DNA of 63,628 nt from Lachnospiraceae bacterium. GTDB taxonomy: Bacteria > Bacillota > Clostridia > Lachnospirales > Lachnospiraceae. The DNA is taken from NCBI GenBank assembly GCA_024698885.1, contig JAILQQ010000130.1, positions 1-63,628 of the forward strand, in the 5' to 3' direction. A program made the translations under genes and the position numbers. The notes under the pieces are model-generated. The model was given only the letters and a program-made list of their open reading frames with translations. It made no database searches and was not told the origin of the DNA. Position 1 is the stretch's first letter. Each line of letters begins with the position of its first letter. Of the stretch, positions 27,727-35,208 are shown piece by piece.

Positions 27727-28494
27727 ATGGGTAACGAAAACGGAGAATGGATCATGCGCGGATTGGATTGGAATGATCCTTATCGCATCCGCACATGGCA
27801 GGAGCTGGTCAATTGGATAAACGAGGTGGGTTTCCTTCCTTTCTTTGCAAATGAAGTAGATGGGTTTTCAGCCGAGGAGCATGTTTCCCCCAATTTCTGG
27901 TGGACGGGGGACAGGGCCGAAGATCCCTGGGAGTGGCGGGAGATCATAGCCGCCAGCCACAAGGTTGCCTATGGGAAATTTTTTGACAAAAAGGCAGGCT
28001 TTATAAGCCTTGAGTGGCTTCCGTATTTTGTGAATTACAGGAGAAACGGATACGACTTCGATTCCAGGTGGGAGGACGGTCTTGCGAACCGCAGGGAGAA
28101 GATGATCATGGATCTTCTGACGGGAAGGGATGAAGACGGGGACATGACCTATCCGGACGATCGGATCCTCTCCACGGACTTAAAGAAGAAGGCCGGTTTC
28201 GGAAAAAGCGGCGAAAAGAACTATCCCGGCATCATAACAGGCCTGCAGATGCAGACATACCTGGTGATCGCTGATTTTCACAGAAGAGTGAATAAACGCG
28301 GAAAGGAGTATGGGATGCCAGTGTCCGTTCTGCTTCCTCCGGAAGCGATCTGGGGATATGAAACCGTAACGGCGGCATATTCGGAGAAGCCGGCAGATTC
28401 CTGGAAGAAATTAACCGACAGGACGAGGGAACTGTACCCTGACGCGGATGAGGAAGATATCATTGCGCTGATCGGGAAAGGGCCGGAACAGTAA
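27727..28494 (+). CDS. AlkZ-related protein
   Basis: A 255-residue protein matching a group annotated as AlkZ-related: 'GFLPFFANEVDGFSAEEH', 'WWTGDRAEDPWEWREIIA', 'VAYGKFFDKKAGFIS' and 'QMQTYLVIADF'. AlkZ itself is a DNA glycosylase for interstrand crosslinks; for this related group a repair role is only inferred, and the catalytic QxQ motif is not obvious. It follows znuA by 24 bases, probably on the same transcript. Confidence 0.75.
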   Translation: MGNENGEWIMRGLDWNDPYRIRTWQELVNWINEVGFLPFFANEVDGFSAEEHVSPNFWWTGDRAEDPWEWREIIAASHKVAYGKFFDKKAGFISLEWLPYFVNYRRNGYDFDSRWEDGLANRREKMIMDLLTGRDEDGDMTYPDDRILSTDLKKKAGFGKSGEKNYPGIITGLQMQTYLVIADFHRRVNKRGKEYGMPVSVLLPPEAIWGYETVTAAYSEKPADSWKKLTDRTRELYPDADEEDIIALIGKGPEQ

Positions 28495-28534
28495 CGATTG
28501 TCCCTCCCGCAAACGTATCACGGGCCATGGTGTA

Positions 28535-28563
28535 TTGCCTTATGGGAAGCTTTATGCTATGAT
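28535..28563 (+). promoter_or_regulatory. Promoter of the PEP-binding-domain gene
   Basis: TTGCCT and TATGAT are separated by exactly 17 bases. The predicted start of transcription is ~7-10 bases before the leader motif at 28577. Confidence 0.6.
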
Positions 28564-28576
28564 AAACACACATAAA

Positions 28577-28622
28577 GGAAGCAATGGCGTTTCATCTTTA
28601 TCAGATGGAGCGCCTTTTTTTG
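28577..28622 (+). promoter_or_regulatory. Conserved leader hairpin with T run (attenuator or riboswitch candidate)
   Basis: The leader has GGAAGC-R-ATGGCGTTT, a variable stem (CATCT/AGATG), GGAGCGCC, and seven T. GGCG pairs with CGCC to give a terminator-like hairpin. The same layout occurs at 63388-63432 with a different variable stem (CGG/CCG), which preserves structure while changing sequence. It lies between a promoter and the ribosome site, so it could attenuate transcription. The known riboswitch class, if any, was not identified. Confidence 0.6.
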
Positions 28623-28646
28623 TTCAAATGTGTAAGGAGGGTTGCT

Positions 28647-31232
28647 ATGGCGGCGTTTGAAAGAGTAAAGAGCGGGATACCGGAAATGGATGCGGCGCTT
28701 GACAACATACGGCTTGGCGACAACGTGGTATGGCGCGTGTCGGAGCTGTCACAGTTTAAGCTGTTCATGGAGCCGTATATCAGACAGGCAAAGGAGGACA
28801 GACGCAATATCATCTACTTCAGGTTTGCGAGCCATGAACCGCTTGTTGAGGACTGTCCCGAAGTAAAAACGGTAAATGTCCCGCTTTCCCACCGGTTTGA
28901 AAACTTCACGGTGGCTATCCATAATGAGATCGAGAAGGAGGGGAAGGATGCGTTCTATGTGTTCGACTGTCTCTCAGAGTTACAGACGGCATGGGCGACG
29001 GATCTTATGATGGGGAATTTTTTCCGGGTAACCTGCCCGTTCCTTTTCATCCTTGATACCGTCGCTTTTTTCCCTATCATAAGAGGGAAGCATTCGGTCC
29101 AGGCGGTCAACAAGATCCTTAACACCACCCAGCTTTTCTTTGATGTATATTCGGATAAGAAGAATATCTATGTCAGGCCGGAAAAGGTCTGGAACAGGAA
29201 TTCCGACACGATGTTCCTTCCGCATACCTATGAACCGGAAAGCGGCGCGTTCCGCCCGATCCTTGACGGGGTAAGATCGAGCAGGTTCTACCAGACGTTA
29301 GGGCTTGCGCAGCGTTCGGCCGAAGAGCAGTATTCCGATTCCTGGGACAGGTTCTTTAACCGCGTAAAGCTCCTCCATGAAAACGGCATGGACATAACGG
29401 ACGATTGTTCACAGATGTGCAATATCATGATGACGCGGGACGAAAAGATGCGGGAAATGGTAAAGAAGCATTTTACGCCGGAAGACTATTTCGCCGTCAG
29501 GGATCATATGATCGGCACCGGCATGATAGGCGGCAAGGCCTGCGGGATGCTTCTTGCAAGGGCTATCATCCGGAATAAGGAAGAGGATATCGGCGAAGTG
29601 CTTGAGCCCCATGATTCCTTCTATGCCGGCTCGGATCTGTACTATACATATATTGTGGACAACGGCCTCTGGGATATCCGGATCAAGCAGAGGACAGATG
29701 AGGGTTATTTCACGCTTGCGGCGGAATTCGCGCAAAAGATCATGGAGGGCTCTTTTTCGGAGGCGATGCGGGAGCAGTTTGTCCGGATCATAGAATATTA
29801 CGGACAGGATCCCTATATCATAAGATCCAGCAGCATCTTAGAGGACGGCTTCGGGAATGCTTTTGCGGGGAAATATGAGTCGGTGTTCTGCGTGAACAGA
29901 GGGAGCCTTGAAGAGCGCCTTGAGGAATTTGAGCATGCGATCAAGGTCGTATACGCAAGCTCCATGAGCCTTTCCGCCCTTGACTATCGTAAAAGGAGAG
30001 GATTGGACAAACGGGATGAGCAGATGGCCCTCCTTATACAGCGCGTGTCAGGTTCCTATTACGGCTCAAAATATATGCCATGTGCCGCGGGCGTTGGTTA
30101 TTCCTACAGCCCGTACCGGATCATGAAGGACAGTGACCCTTCGGCGGGGATGTTAAGACTTGTTATGGGGCTCGGAACATCTGCGGTGGACAGGACGGAG
30201 GGCTCCTATCCCAGGATCGTCAATCTTGATATGCCGGAGAAGACCTCTTATTCGTCGTCAGCCGACAAGCATAAATTCTCTCAGGGGAAAGCGGAAGTCA
30301 TAGACATGGGAGAGCATGCGCTTAAGAAGTATTCCCTTGACGAGCTGGGGGCAGACATCCCGAAATATCTAGACCGGATACTGTTTGAGCATGATTTTGA
30401 CGCGGAATACAGGCTCAGGGAAATGGGGCGGGATCGGGACGTGAAGTTCATTTCCTGTAAGGGGCTTGTCGCCAATAAGACCCTTATGGAGCAGATGCGG
30501 CGGATGCTTGGCTGCATTCAGGAGGAATACGAATATCCCGTGGATACGGAGTTTACGATCAACATTTCAGAGAGCGGCGAATATTCCGTTGACCTTCTGC
30601 AATGCAGGCCTCTCCAGGTTCAGAAGGGTAAATCGGGAACCGTGATCCCGCCGGATATTCCGGAAGAGAATATCCTGCTTGAAAGCAGGGGCGCGTCCAT
30701 GGGAATGTCAAAGACCCAGGAGCTTGACATTATTGTTTACGTGGATCCGGTGAAATACTACAACATGCCTTATAAGGAAAAGGATCTTGTGGCAAAGTTA
30801 GTTGGAAAGATAAACTGGCATTACCGGGATATGAACAAGCATATGATGCTGATCGTGCCGGGCAGGGTAGGAACGACCTCCCCCGAACTGGGCGTGCCCA
30901 CAGCATTTTCGGATATAAGCGCCTATGAGATCATCTGCGAGACGGAGGAATCAAAGGCGGGATATAATCCGGAATTATCCTACGGCAGCCATATTTTCCA
31001 GGATCTTGTCGAGGCGGAGATTTTGTATACGGCGGTATTTCATAATGAGAAGACAATACATTTTTCGCCGGAAAAGCTTGCGTCTTCAAAAGACATTGTT
31101 TCGGAATTCGAGAATCGAAGCGACCTTGCGGATATCGTGCATGTATATGATGTGAGCGGCAGAAAATGCGAAGTGTATAACGATGTGGCAAATGAGCACC
31201 TGCTCATTACCTGTCAGGCGTCCTCTTTATGA
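28647..31232 (+). CDS. PEP/pyruvate-binding (PPDK N-domain) protein with KaiC/RecA-like N-terminus
   Basis: An 861-residue protein with the start at the ATG six bases after AAGGAGG. Residues ~1-200 resemble a RecA/KaiC-like fold ('SGIPEMDAALDNI', 'IIYFRFASHEPL', 'AFYVFDCLSEL') but lack a Walker A lysine. Residues ~290-650 resemble the ATP-grasp domain of PEP synthase/pyruvate phosphate dikinase: 'GMIGGKACGMLLAR', 'YIIRSSSILEDGFGNAFAGKYESVF' and 'IQRVSG'. The swivelling phosphohistidine domain and the PEP-binding barrel are not evident, so it is not a full PEP synthase. The role may be signalling or a specialised kinase; unknown. Confidence 0.8.
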   Translation: MAAFERVKSGIPEMDAALDNIRLGDNVVWRVSELSQFKLFMEPYIRQAKEDRRNIIYFRFASHEPLVEDCPEVKTVNVPLSHRFENFTVAIHNEIEKEGKDAFYVFDCLSELQTAWATDLMMGNFFRVTCPFLFILDTVAFFPIIRGKHSVQAVNKILNTTQLFFDVYSDKKNIYVRPEKVWNRNSDTMFLPHTYEPESGAFRPILDGVRSSRFYQTLGLAQRSAEEQYSDSWDRFFNRVKLLHENGMDITDDCSQMCNIMMTRDEKMREMVKKHFTPEDYFAVRDHMIGTGMIGGKACGMLLARAIIRNKEEDIGEVLEPHDSFYAGSDLYYTYIVDNGLWDIRIKQRTDEGYFTLAAEFAQKIMEGSFSEAMREQFVRIIEYYGQDPYIIRSSSILEDGFGNAFAGKYESVFCVNRGSLEERLEEFEHAIKVVYASSMSLSALDYRKRRGLDKRDEQMALLIQRVSGSYYGSKYMPCAAGVGYSYSPYRIMKDSDPSAGMLRLVMGLGTSAVDRTEGSYPRIVNLDMPEKTSYSSSADKHKFSQGKAEVIDMGEHALKKYSLDELGADIPKYLDRILFEHDFDAEYRLREMGRDRDVKFISCKGLVANKTLMEQMRRMLGCIQEEYEYPVDTEFTINISESGEYSVDLLQCRPLQVQKGKSGTVIPPDIPEENILLESRGASMGMSKTQELDIIVYVDPVKYYNMPYKEKDLVAKLVGKINWHYRDMNKHMMLIVPGRVGTTSPELGVPTAFSDISAYEIICETEESKAGYNPELSYGSHIFQDLVEAEILYTAVFHNEKTIHFSPEKLASSKDIVSEFENRSDLADIVHVYDVSGRKCEVYNDVANEHLLITCQASSL

Positions 31233-31294
31233 TATGCCGCTTTGGCACGGTTTTTACCGGATACGCACTGAAAACGACCGGATACGTAAATCTG

Positions 31295-31324
31295 TTGCCA
31301 TACCGGAAGGTTTTTCCGTATAAT
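31295..31324 (+). promoter_or_regulatory. Promoter of the lipoprotein gene at 31385
   Basis: TTGCCA and TATAAT are separated by 18 bases, upstream of the leader hairpin CCGCTCC/GGAGCGG. Confidence 0.6.
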
Positions 31325-31328
31325 AAGA

Positions 31329-31379
31329 CAAAGAACAGAAAACCGCTCCGGAAGGGAGCGGAGATTCCGGAAGGAGGAC
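31329..31379 (+). repeat. Leader element shared with 39209-39260
   Basis: CAAAGAACA, then GCTCCGGAA, then AGCGGAGATT and an AGGAGG site. CCGCTCC (31343-31349) pairs with GGAGCGG (31355-31361). The leader of the double-glycine peptide gene at 39269 has the same order of blocks at the same distance from TATAAT. Confidence 0.5.
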
Positions 31380-31384
31380 AAGAA

Positions 31385-32407
31385 ATGGCGGATAATAAAG
31401 GAAACAGAGGAATGAGGGAATACGGTTTGGTTATCACGATCCTGCTTGCAGGTTTAGTGGGATGCGCGGTTCCCGTCCAGATGCAGAACATCCCGCAGGA
31501 GACGCAGGAAGAGCAGCCAGTGGGGTTGGCAAATCCGTGGGAATATGACGTTTCCCCAGAAGAGGTAAAGGAGCTTACCGGCGGCGAATTTATTGTTCCG
31601 GAGGATGCCTCTGATGTTGTCTACGGGGTTATGAAGGAAGAAAAGCTTGCGGAGATGAACTTCACGCTGGGAGATGTCGCGTATTGCGCCAGAATGGAGC
31701 CGGCCGATGAATTTGAGGATATCGCGGGGCTTTTCTATGAATGGGATGCGGAAGGAGTTGAAGATATGGGCGGTGCCGAAGCCCTTGTCCGCGTTAATCT
31801 TGAGGAAAATGTAACCAATGTCCTGTGGTATGACGGAAGCATGATGCGCTCGATGTTTACGAACGGTGCAGATTCCGAGGGCTATGATGTCGTGCGGATG
31901 GCAAGGCTCGTATTTGACGTGCCGGAAGCTTCAGATGGAACAGACCATGACACGATGGAGATCAACATCGGGACCACCGGGTTTGTCATAAGCATACCGT
32001 CAGATTATTACGAGGGCGAAGTGACCCGGGAAGAAAGAAAGGATGACCAGATCGCATATTATAAGAGCGATGAGCATCTTATGGACTTCGATGTATATCA
32101 GTTTGACAAAGAGGGGATGGCGCTTCCCGAATATGCGGAGAGCGAGGCGAAGGAATACGGCGCTGATCAGGTTGAAGAGGTGACGTATAACGGCATCCGG
32201 ATGATGCTGTACTATTCGACGGAAGAATATGAGGGGAGCACATACCGCGTTGCCAATTATATATTTGAAAATGACGCGGATTTCGCAGAGCTGTCCTTCT
32301 GGCTTGACGGGGACGATGCCGAGGATCTGGTGGAGCAGATACTGTTCAGTATCTATGCGGATATCGAGGGCGCTGACGACGGAACAATGCATGCCATGAC
32401 GCCCTGA
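31385..32407 (+). CDS. Lipoprotein of unknown function
   Basis: A 340-residue exported lipoprotein with lipobox LVGC after a hydrophobic stretch; the start is the ATG after AAGGAGGACAAGAA. The mature part is acidic, with no domain I can name with certainty. The C-terminal ~140 residues ('GTTGFVISIPSDYYEGEV...', '...FWLDGDDAEDLVEQILFSI') have the look of a small beta-rich domain of the kind seen in lipoproteins scoring lipid or peptide binding. A strong terminator follows. Confidence 0.8.
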   Translation: MADNKGNRGMREYGLVITILLAGLVGCAVPVQMQNIPQETQEEQPVGLANPWEYDVSPEEVKELTGGEFIVPEDASDVVYGVMKEEKLAEMNFTLGDVAYCARMEPADEFEDIAGLFYEWDAEGVEDMGGAEALVRVNLEENVTNVLWYDGSMMRSMFTNGADSEGYDVVRMARLVFDVPEASDGTDHDTMEINIGTTGFVISIPSDYYEGEVTREERKDDQIAYYKSDEHLMDFDVYQFDKEGMALPEYAESEAKEYGADQVEEVTYNGIRMMLYYSTEEYEGSTYRVANYIFENDADFAELSFWLDGDDAEDLVEQILFSIYADIEGADDGTMHAMTP

Positions 32408-32433
32408 TCCGGAACTGACGGGTCGAACTGACG

Positions 32434-32466
32434 CAGGCTATCCCGATTGCGGGATAGCCTGTTTTT
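32434..32466 (+). terminator. Rho-independent terminator
   Basis: CAGGCTATCCC-GATTGC-GGGATAGCCTG is a perfect 11-bp stem followed by TTTTT. It ends the lipoprotein transcript. A second perfect 10-bp hairpin (TCAATGGGTG/CACCCATTGA, 32472-32494) lies just after and may help end transcription of fdhD from the other side. Confidence 0.88.
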
Positions 32467-32540
32467 GATAATCAATGGGTGCGTCACCCATTGACTCCAG
32501 ATCGGGCAGGGATTCTCCTTTTGCTTTGGGAATCCGTGAC

Positions 32541-33302
32541 TCATGACGAGGCGGTAAATACCTCGTACTGATCCGGCCAGGCTCTGCCGATCAGGTTTAG
32601 GTTGTATTCTTCAGCCAGCTCCACTGACTCCGCGGTCGGGACCGATTTTGATACAAGAACCGGGATTCCGGCGGCAATGACTTTTTCCACCATATCCACC
32701 GGCACGCGTCCGGATGTGAAGAGCATGCATTCCGAAAGCGGGATTTCATGAAGAACGGCGTATCCCACCGCCTTGTCGACGGCGTTATGCCTGCCGATGT
32801 CTTCGCCTGTAAAAAGGGTTTCTCCCTTTCTTGACAATATACATATATGACTGGCCCCGGTCAGGTCATGGACAGGGGCTCCGTGACCGAATTCCTCCGC
32901 CAGTTTAAATACCCATTCGCTTTTAAGATCATATTCCGGCAGCTTTTGCAGGATATTCCCGTGCTCATTTGTTAAATAAACCCTGTTTCCGCTGCAGCAG
33001 GTCGGTACGCTGATCAGCGTTTCCGCAAAAGAAACATCCGAATTCAGAAATACGCTGGCCTCATTCTCGTACTTACAGAAGAATATGTTATAGATATCAT
33101 CCTTCTTTTTGATAATGCCGTCCGTAACCAGTCTCCCGGTCACGAGCTCCCTGAGATGATCCTTCGTACATATTATCCTGTATACGGGCTGTTCATTTAT
33201 GAGCACCTGAAGCGTATGCTCGCTGATCACAGATGTTTCCTCCAGTTTAATCTGTCCATTAAAAGACACAGATTTTAAGGTCAGTTTTCTGGTAATATCC
33301 AT
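32541..33302 (-). CDS. fdhD: Formate dehydrogenase accessory sulfurtransferase FdhD
   Basis: A 253-residue FdhD. It transfers sulfur from a cysteine desulfurase to the molybdenum/tungsten cofactor of formate dehydrogenase. Recognised by 'TCCSGNRVY' (the redox/sulfur cysteines), 'GASHICILSR', 'FTGEDIGRHNAVDKAVGYA', 'FTSGRVPVDMVEK' and 'AGIPVLVSKSVPT'. The start at 33302 (ATG) is preferred over a TTG eleven codons upstream. No formate dehydrogenase gene lies in the window. Confidence 0.94.
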   Translation of the reverse strand: MDITRKLTLKSVSFNGQIKLEETSVISEHTLQVLINEQPVYRIICTKDHLRELVTGRLVTDGIIKKKDDIYNIFFCKYENEASVFLNSDVSFAETLISVPTCCSGNRVYLTNEHGNILQKLPEYDLKSEWVFKLAEEFGHGAPVHDLTGASHICILSRKGETLFTGEDIGRHNAVDKAVGYAVLHEIPLSECMLFTSGRVPVDMVEKVIAAGIPVLVSKSVPTAESVELAEEYNLNLIGRAWPDQYEVFTASS

Positions 33303-33519
33303 ATTTTGTGAATTCCGATGGTTTTTTAATATCAATTCATATAAAATCCAATGAATCTTACGATATTATATCCCGTCCCGCAGGAAGATACAACCAGAAC
33401 AGAAAAACAGAAAAACAGAAAAACAAAGAAAACAAACAGCTGTCTCCCACCAAGAGAAAGGTTCGTCAGGCAGCATACAGGATACCGGAAAGGCCAATAA
33501 ACAAAACCAAGCGTTTTTG
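33303..33519. other. Intergenic region between fdhD and nhaC-type gene
   Basis: No gene is credible. It holds three tandem copies of the octamer CAGAAAAA (33400-33423) and, on the minus strand, a TATAAT upstream of fdhD without a clear -35. The nhaC promoter begins at 33520. Confidence 0.4.
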
Positions 33520-33547
33520 TTGAAAAAAAGCGGATACGTGGTAAAAT
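33520..33547 (+). promoter_or_regulatory. Promoter of the NhaC-family gene
   Basis: TTGAAA and TAAAAT are separated by 16 bases; flanks and spacer nearly match the promoter at 23382. Confidence 0.6.
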
Positions 33548-33566
33548 AAGGAAAAAAGAAAACACT

Positions 33567-33629
33567 CAAAGAGAAGGATCGGCAGGGATGAGAGAGAGCA
33601 TCCCGGGTTTCTCTTTGGGTATTTTTTAT
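33567..33629 (+). promoter_or_regulatory. Structured 5' leader of the NhaC-family gene
   Basis: CAAAGAGAA (33567-33575) pairs perfectly with TTCTCTTTG (33609-33617). Inside, GGGATG (33585-33590) pairs with CATCCC (33599-33604). A T-rich stretch (GGTATTTTTTAT) follows. The compact two-stem shape with a T run, between promoter and ribosome site, suggests an attenuator or small riboswitch; an ion ligand would fit a Na+/H+ antiporter but this is inference. Confidence 0.5.
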
Positions 33630-33693
33630 ACCGGGCCAGGTGAAAAGCTGCATTCATTGGGAGAAAAGATGAAACGAGGAAGGAGACCGGATT

Positions 33694-35199
33694 ATGATGA
33701 TAGAAACGGGATGGATTTCAATACTGCCGCCGTTGATCGCGATCGCGCTTGCGCTGATCACAAAAGAGGTATACTCATCACTGTTTATCGGTGTTCTTTC
33801 CGGAATGGTGATCTATACGCTGTTTGCGCATGAAGCGTTCATCGCCATATTTGCCCATATGTTTGACATGATGGCGGAAAAGATCGCGGATAATTCCTAT
33901 ATGATCGTATTTCTGGCGCTTCTGTGGGCTGTGATCACCCTGGTGGGAAAATCCGGCGGAATGGAAGCATACGGCAGATGGGCCGGAAAAAAACTGAAAA
34001 GCAGACGCATGACACAGCTTGCCACGGCTTTTCTTGGCGTGCTCATCTTTATTGACGACGGGTTTAACTGCCTGACGATCGGGACCGTCATGAGGCCTAT
34101 CTATGACAGACAGAAAATATCGAGAGAAAAACTGGCTTATATCATTGATGCTACGGCGGCGCCTGTCTGCATCATCGCGCCGGTTTCCTCCTGGGCCGTG
34201 GCGGTTGCGTCAGAGGTCAGCGATACAAACGGTTTTCACGCCTTTCTTTCCACGATCCCCTATAATCTGTACGCGCTCCTAACGCTATTAATGGTGCTGT
34301 TTATCTGCGTTACAGGGAAGGACTTCGGTAAAATGCGGCAGGCGGAAATGAATGTTTCTTCTGCCCTGCAATCTGAGGAGGAAAAAAAGGACGCTGCATC
34401 GTCCGACGGTCATGTATACGATCTTGCGTTACCGATCGTCGTGCTCATTATCTGCGCGATCTTAGGGATGGCATATGTCGGCGGTTTCTTCTCCGGGGTA
34501 TCCTTCTCGGAGGCGATCGGTTATAATCCGACAGCAGGTCTTTCCTTAGGCGCGTTTGCCGGCCTTGTGACGGCGTTTGTGCTGTATATTCCCCGAAAGC
34601 TCATGAAGCCGAAGGAATTTGTCAGCGCGATCGTAAACGGGATCGGGAGCATTGTGCCGCCGATGCTCATTCTTATCCTGTCCTGGAGCTTAGGGGGTGT
34701 GTGCCGCCAGATGATCGGAACGGGTGAGTTTATCTCGGGATTTGTGACCCAGGCCAATATATCCTTTAAGGTGCTTCCGCTTCTGATCTTTGTTATCGCG
34801 GCGCTCATGTCATTTTCCATGGGTACATCCTGGGGGACTTTCGGGATCCTGATCCCGATCGTTTCGATGATCTGCCAGGCAGCCGGAGGGGCGGATATGC
34901 TTATTCCTGCACTCGGCGCTACGCTGGCAGGATCGGTATACGGCGATCACTGTTCCCCGATCTCCGACACCACGATCCTGTCGTCGACAGGAGCCATGTG
35001 CGACCATATCAGGCATGTTGAAACCCAGATCCCATACGCCACGCTGGTCGCCGTAGTATGTGCCGTCGGTTACCTGGTCATCGGTTTTACCGATACGCCG
35101 TGGATCGGTTTTTTGGCGGGCGCGGTCCTTCTGATCGGAGCGCTTGTACTGCTTCATAAGAAAGGAGCAGATCCGGCCCAAAGAGCAGACCGGCGCTGA
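33694..35199 (+). CDS. Na+/H+ antiporter NhaC family protein
   Basis: A 501-residue membrane protein with ~11-12 hydrophobic segments. It has the NhaC-family core 'LGVLIFIDDGFNCLTIGTVMRPI' and 'DATAAPVCIIAPVSSWAVAVASEV', and later 'SFSMGTSWGTFGILIPI' and 'YGDHCSPISDTTILSS'. It exchanges sodium (or carries organic substrates in some members) for protons. It starts behind AGGAAGGAG. The long leader holds a two-stem structure. RecD2 follows 9 bases downstream. Confidence 0.9.
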   Translation: MMIETGWISILPPLIAIALALITKEVYSSLFIGVLSGMVIYTLFAHEAFIAIFAHMFDMMAEKIADNSYMIVFLALLWAVITLVGKSGGMEAYGRWAGKKLKSRRMTQLATAFLGVLIFIDDGFNCLTIGTVMRPIYDRQKISREKLAYIIDATAAPVCIIAPVSSWAVAVASEVSDTNGFHAFLSTIPYNLYALLTLLMVLFICVTGKDFGKMRQAEMNVSSALQSEEEKKDAASSDGHVYDLALPIVVLIICAILGMAYVGGFFSGVSFSEAIGYNPTAGLSLGAFAGLVTAFVLYIPRKLMKPKEFVSAIVNGIGSIVPPMLILILSWSLGGVCRQMIGTGEFISGFVTQANISFKVLPLLIFVIAALMSFSMGTSWGTFGILIPIVSMICQAAGGADMLIPALGATLAGSVYGDHCSPISDTTILSSTGAMCDHIRHVETQIPYATLVAVVCAVGYLVIGFTDTPWIGFLAGAVLLIGALVLLHKKGADPAQRADRR

Positions 35200-35208
35200 T
35201 ACAGGCAA

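Noticed and set aside
28584-28646. N-terminal extension of the PEP-binding protein
   Set aside because: An in-frame ATG exists in the leader, but the reading would run through the conserved hairpin and T run, and a perfect AAGGAGG lies before the ATG at 28647.
33400-33423. CRISPR-like or satellite array
   Set aside because: Only three copies of an 8-base A-rich unit without spacers; treated as a simple tandem repeat.
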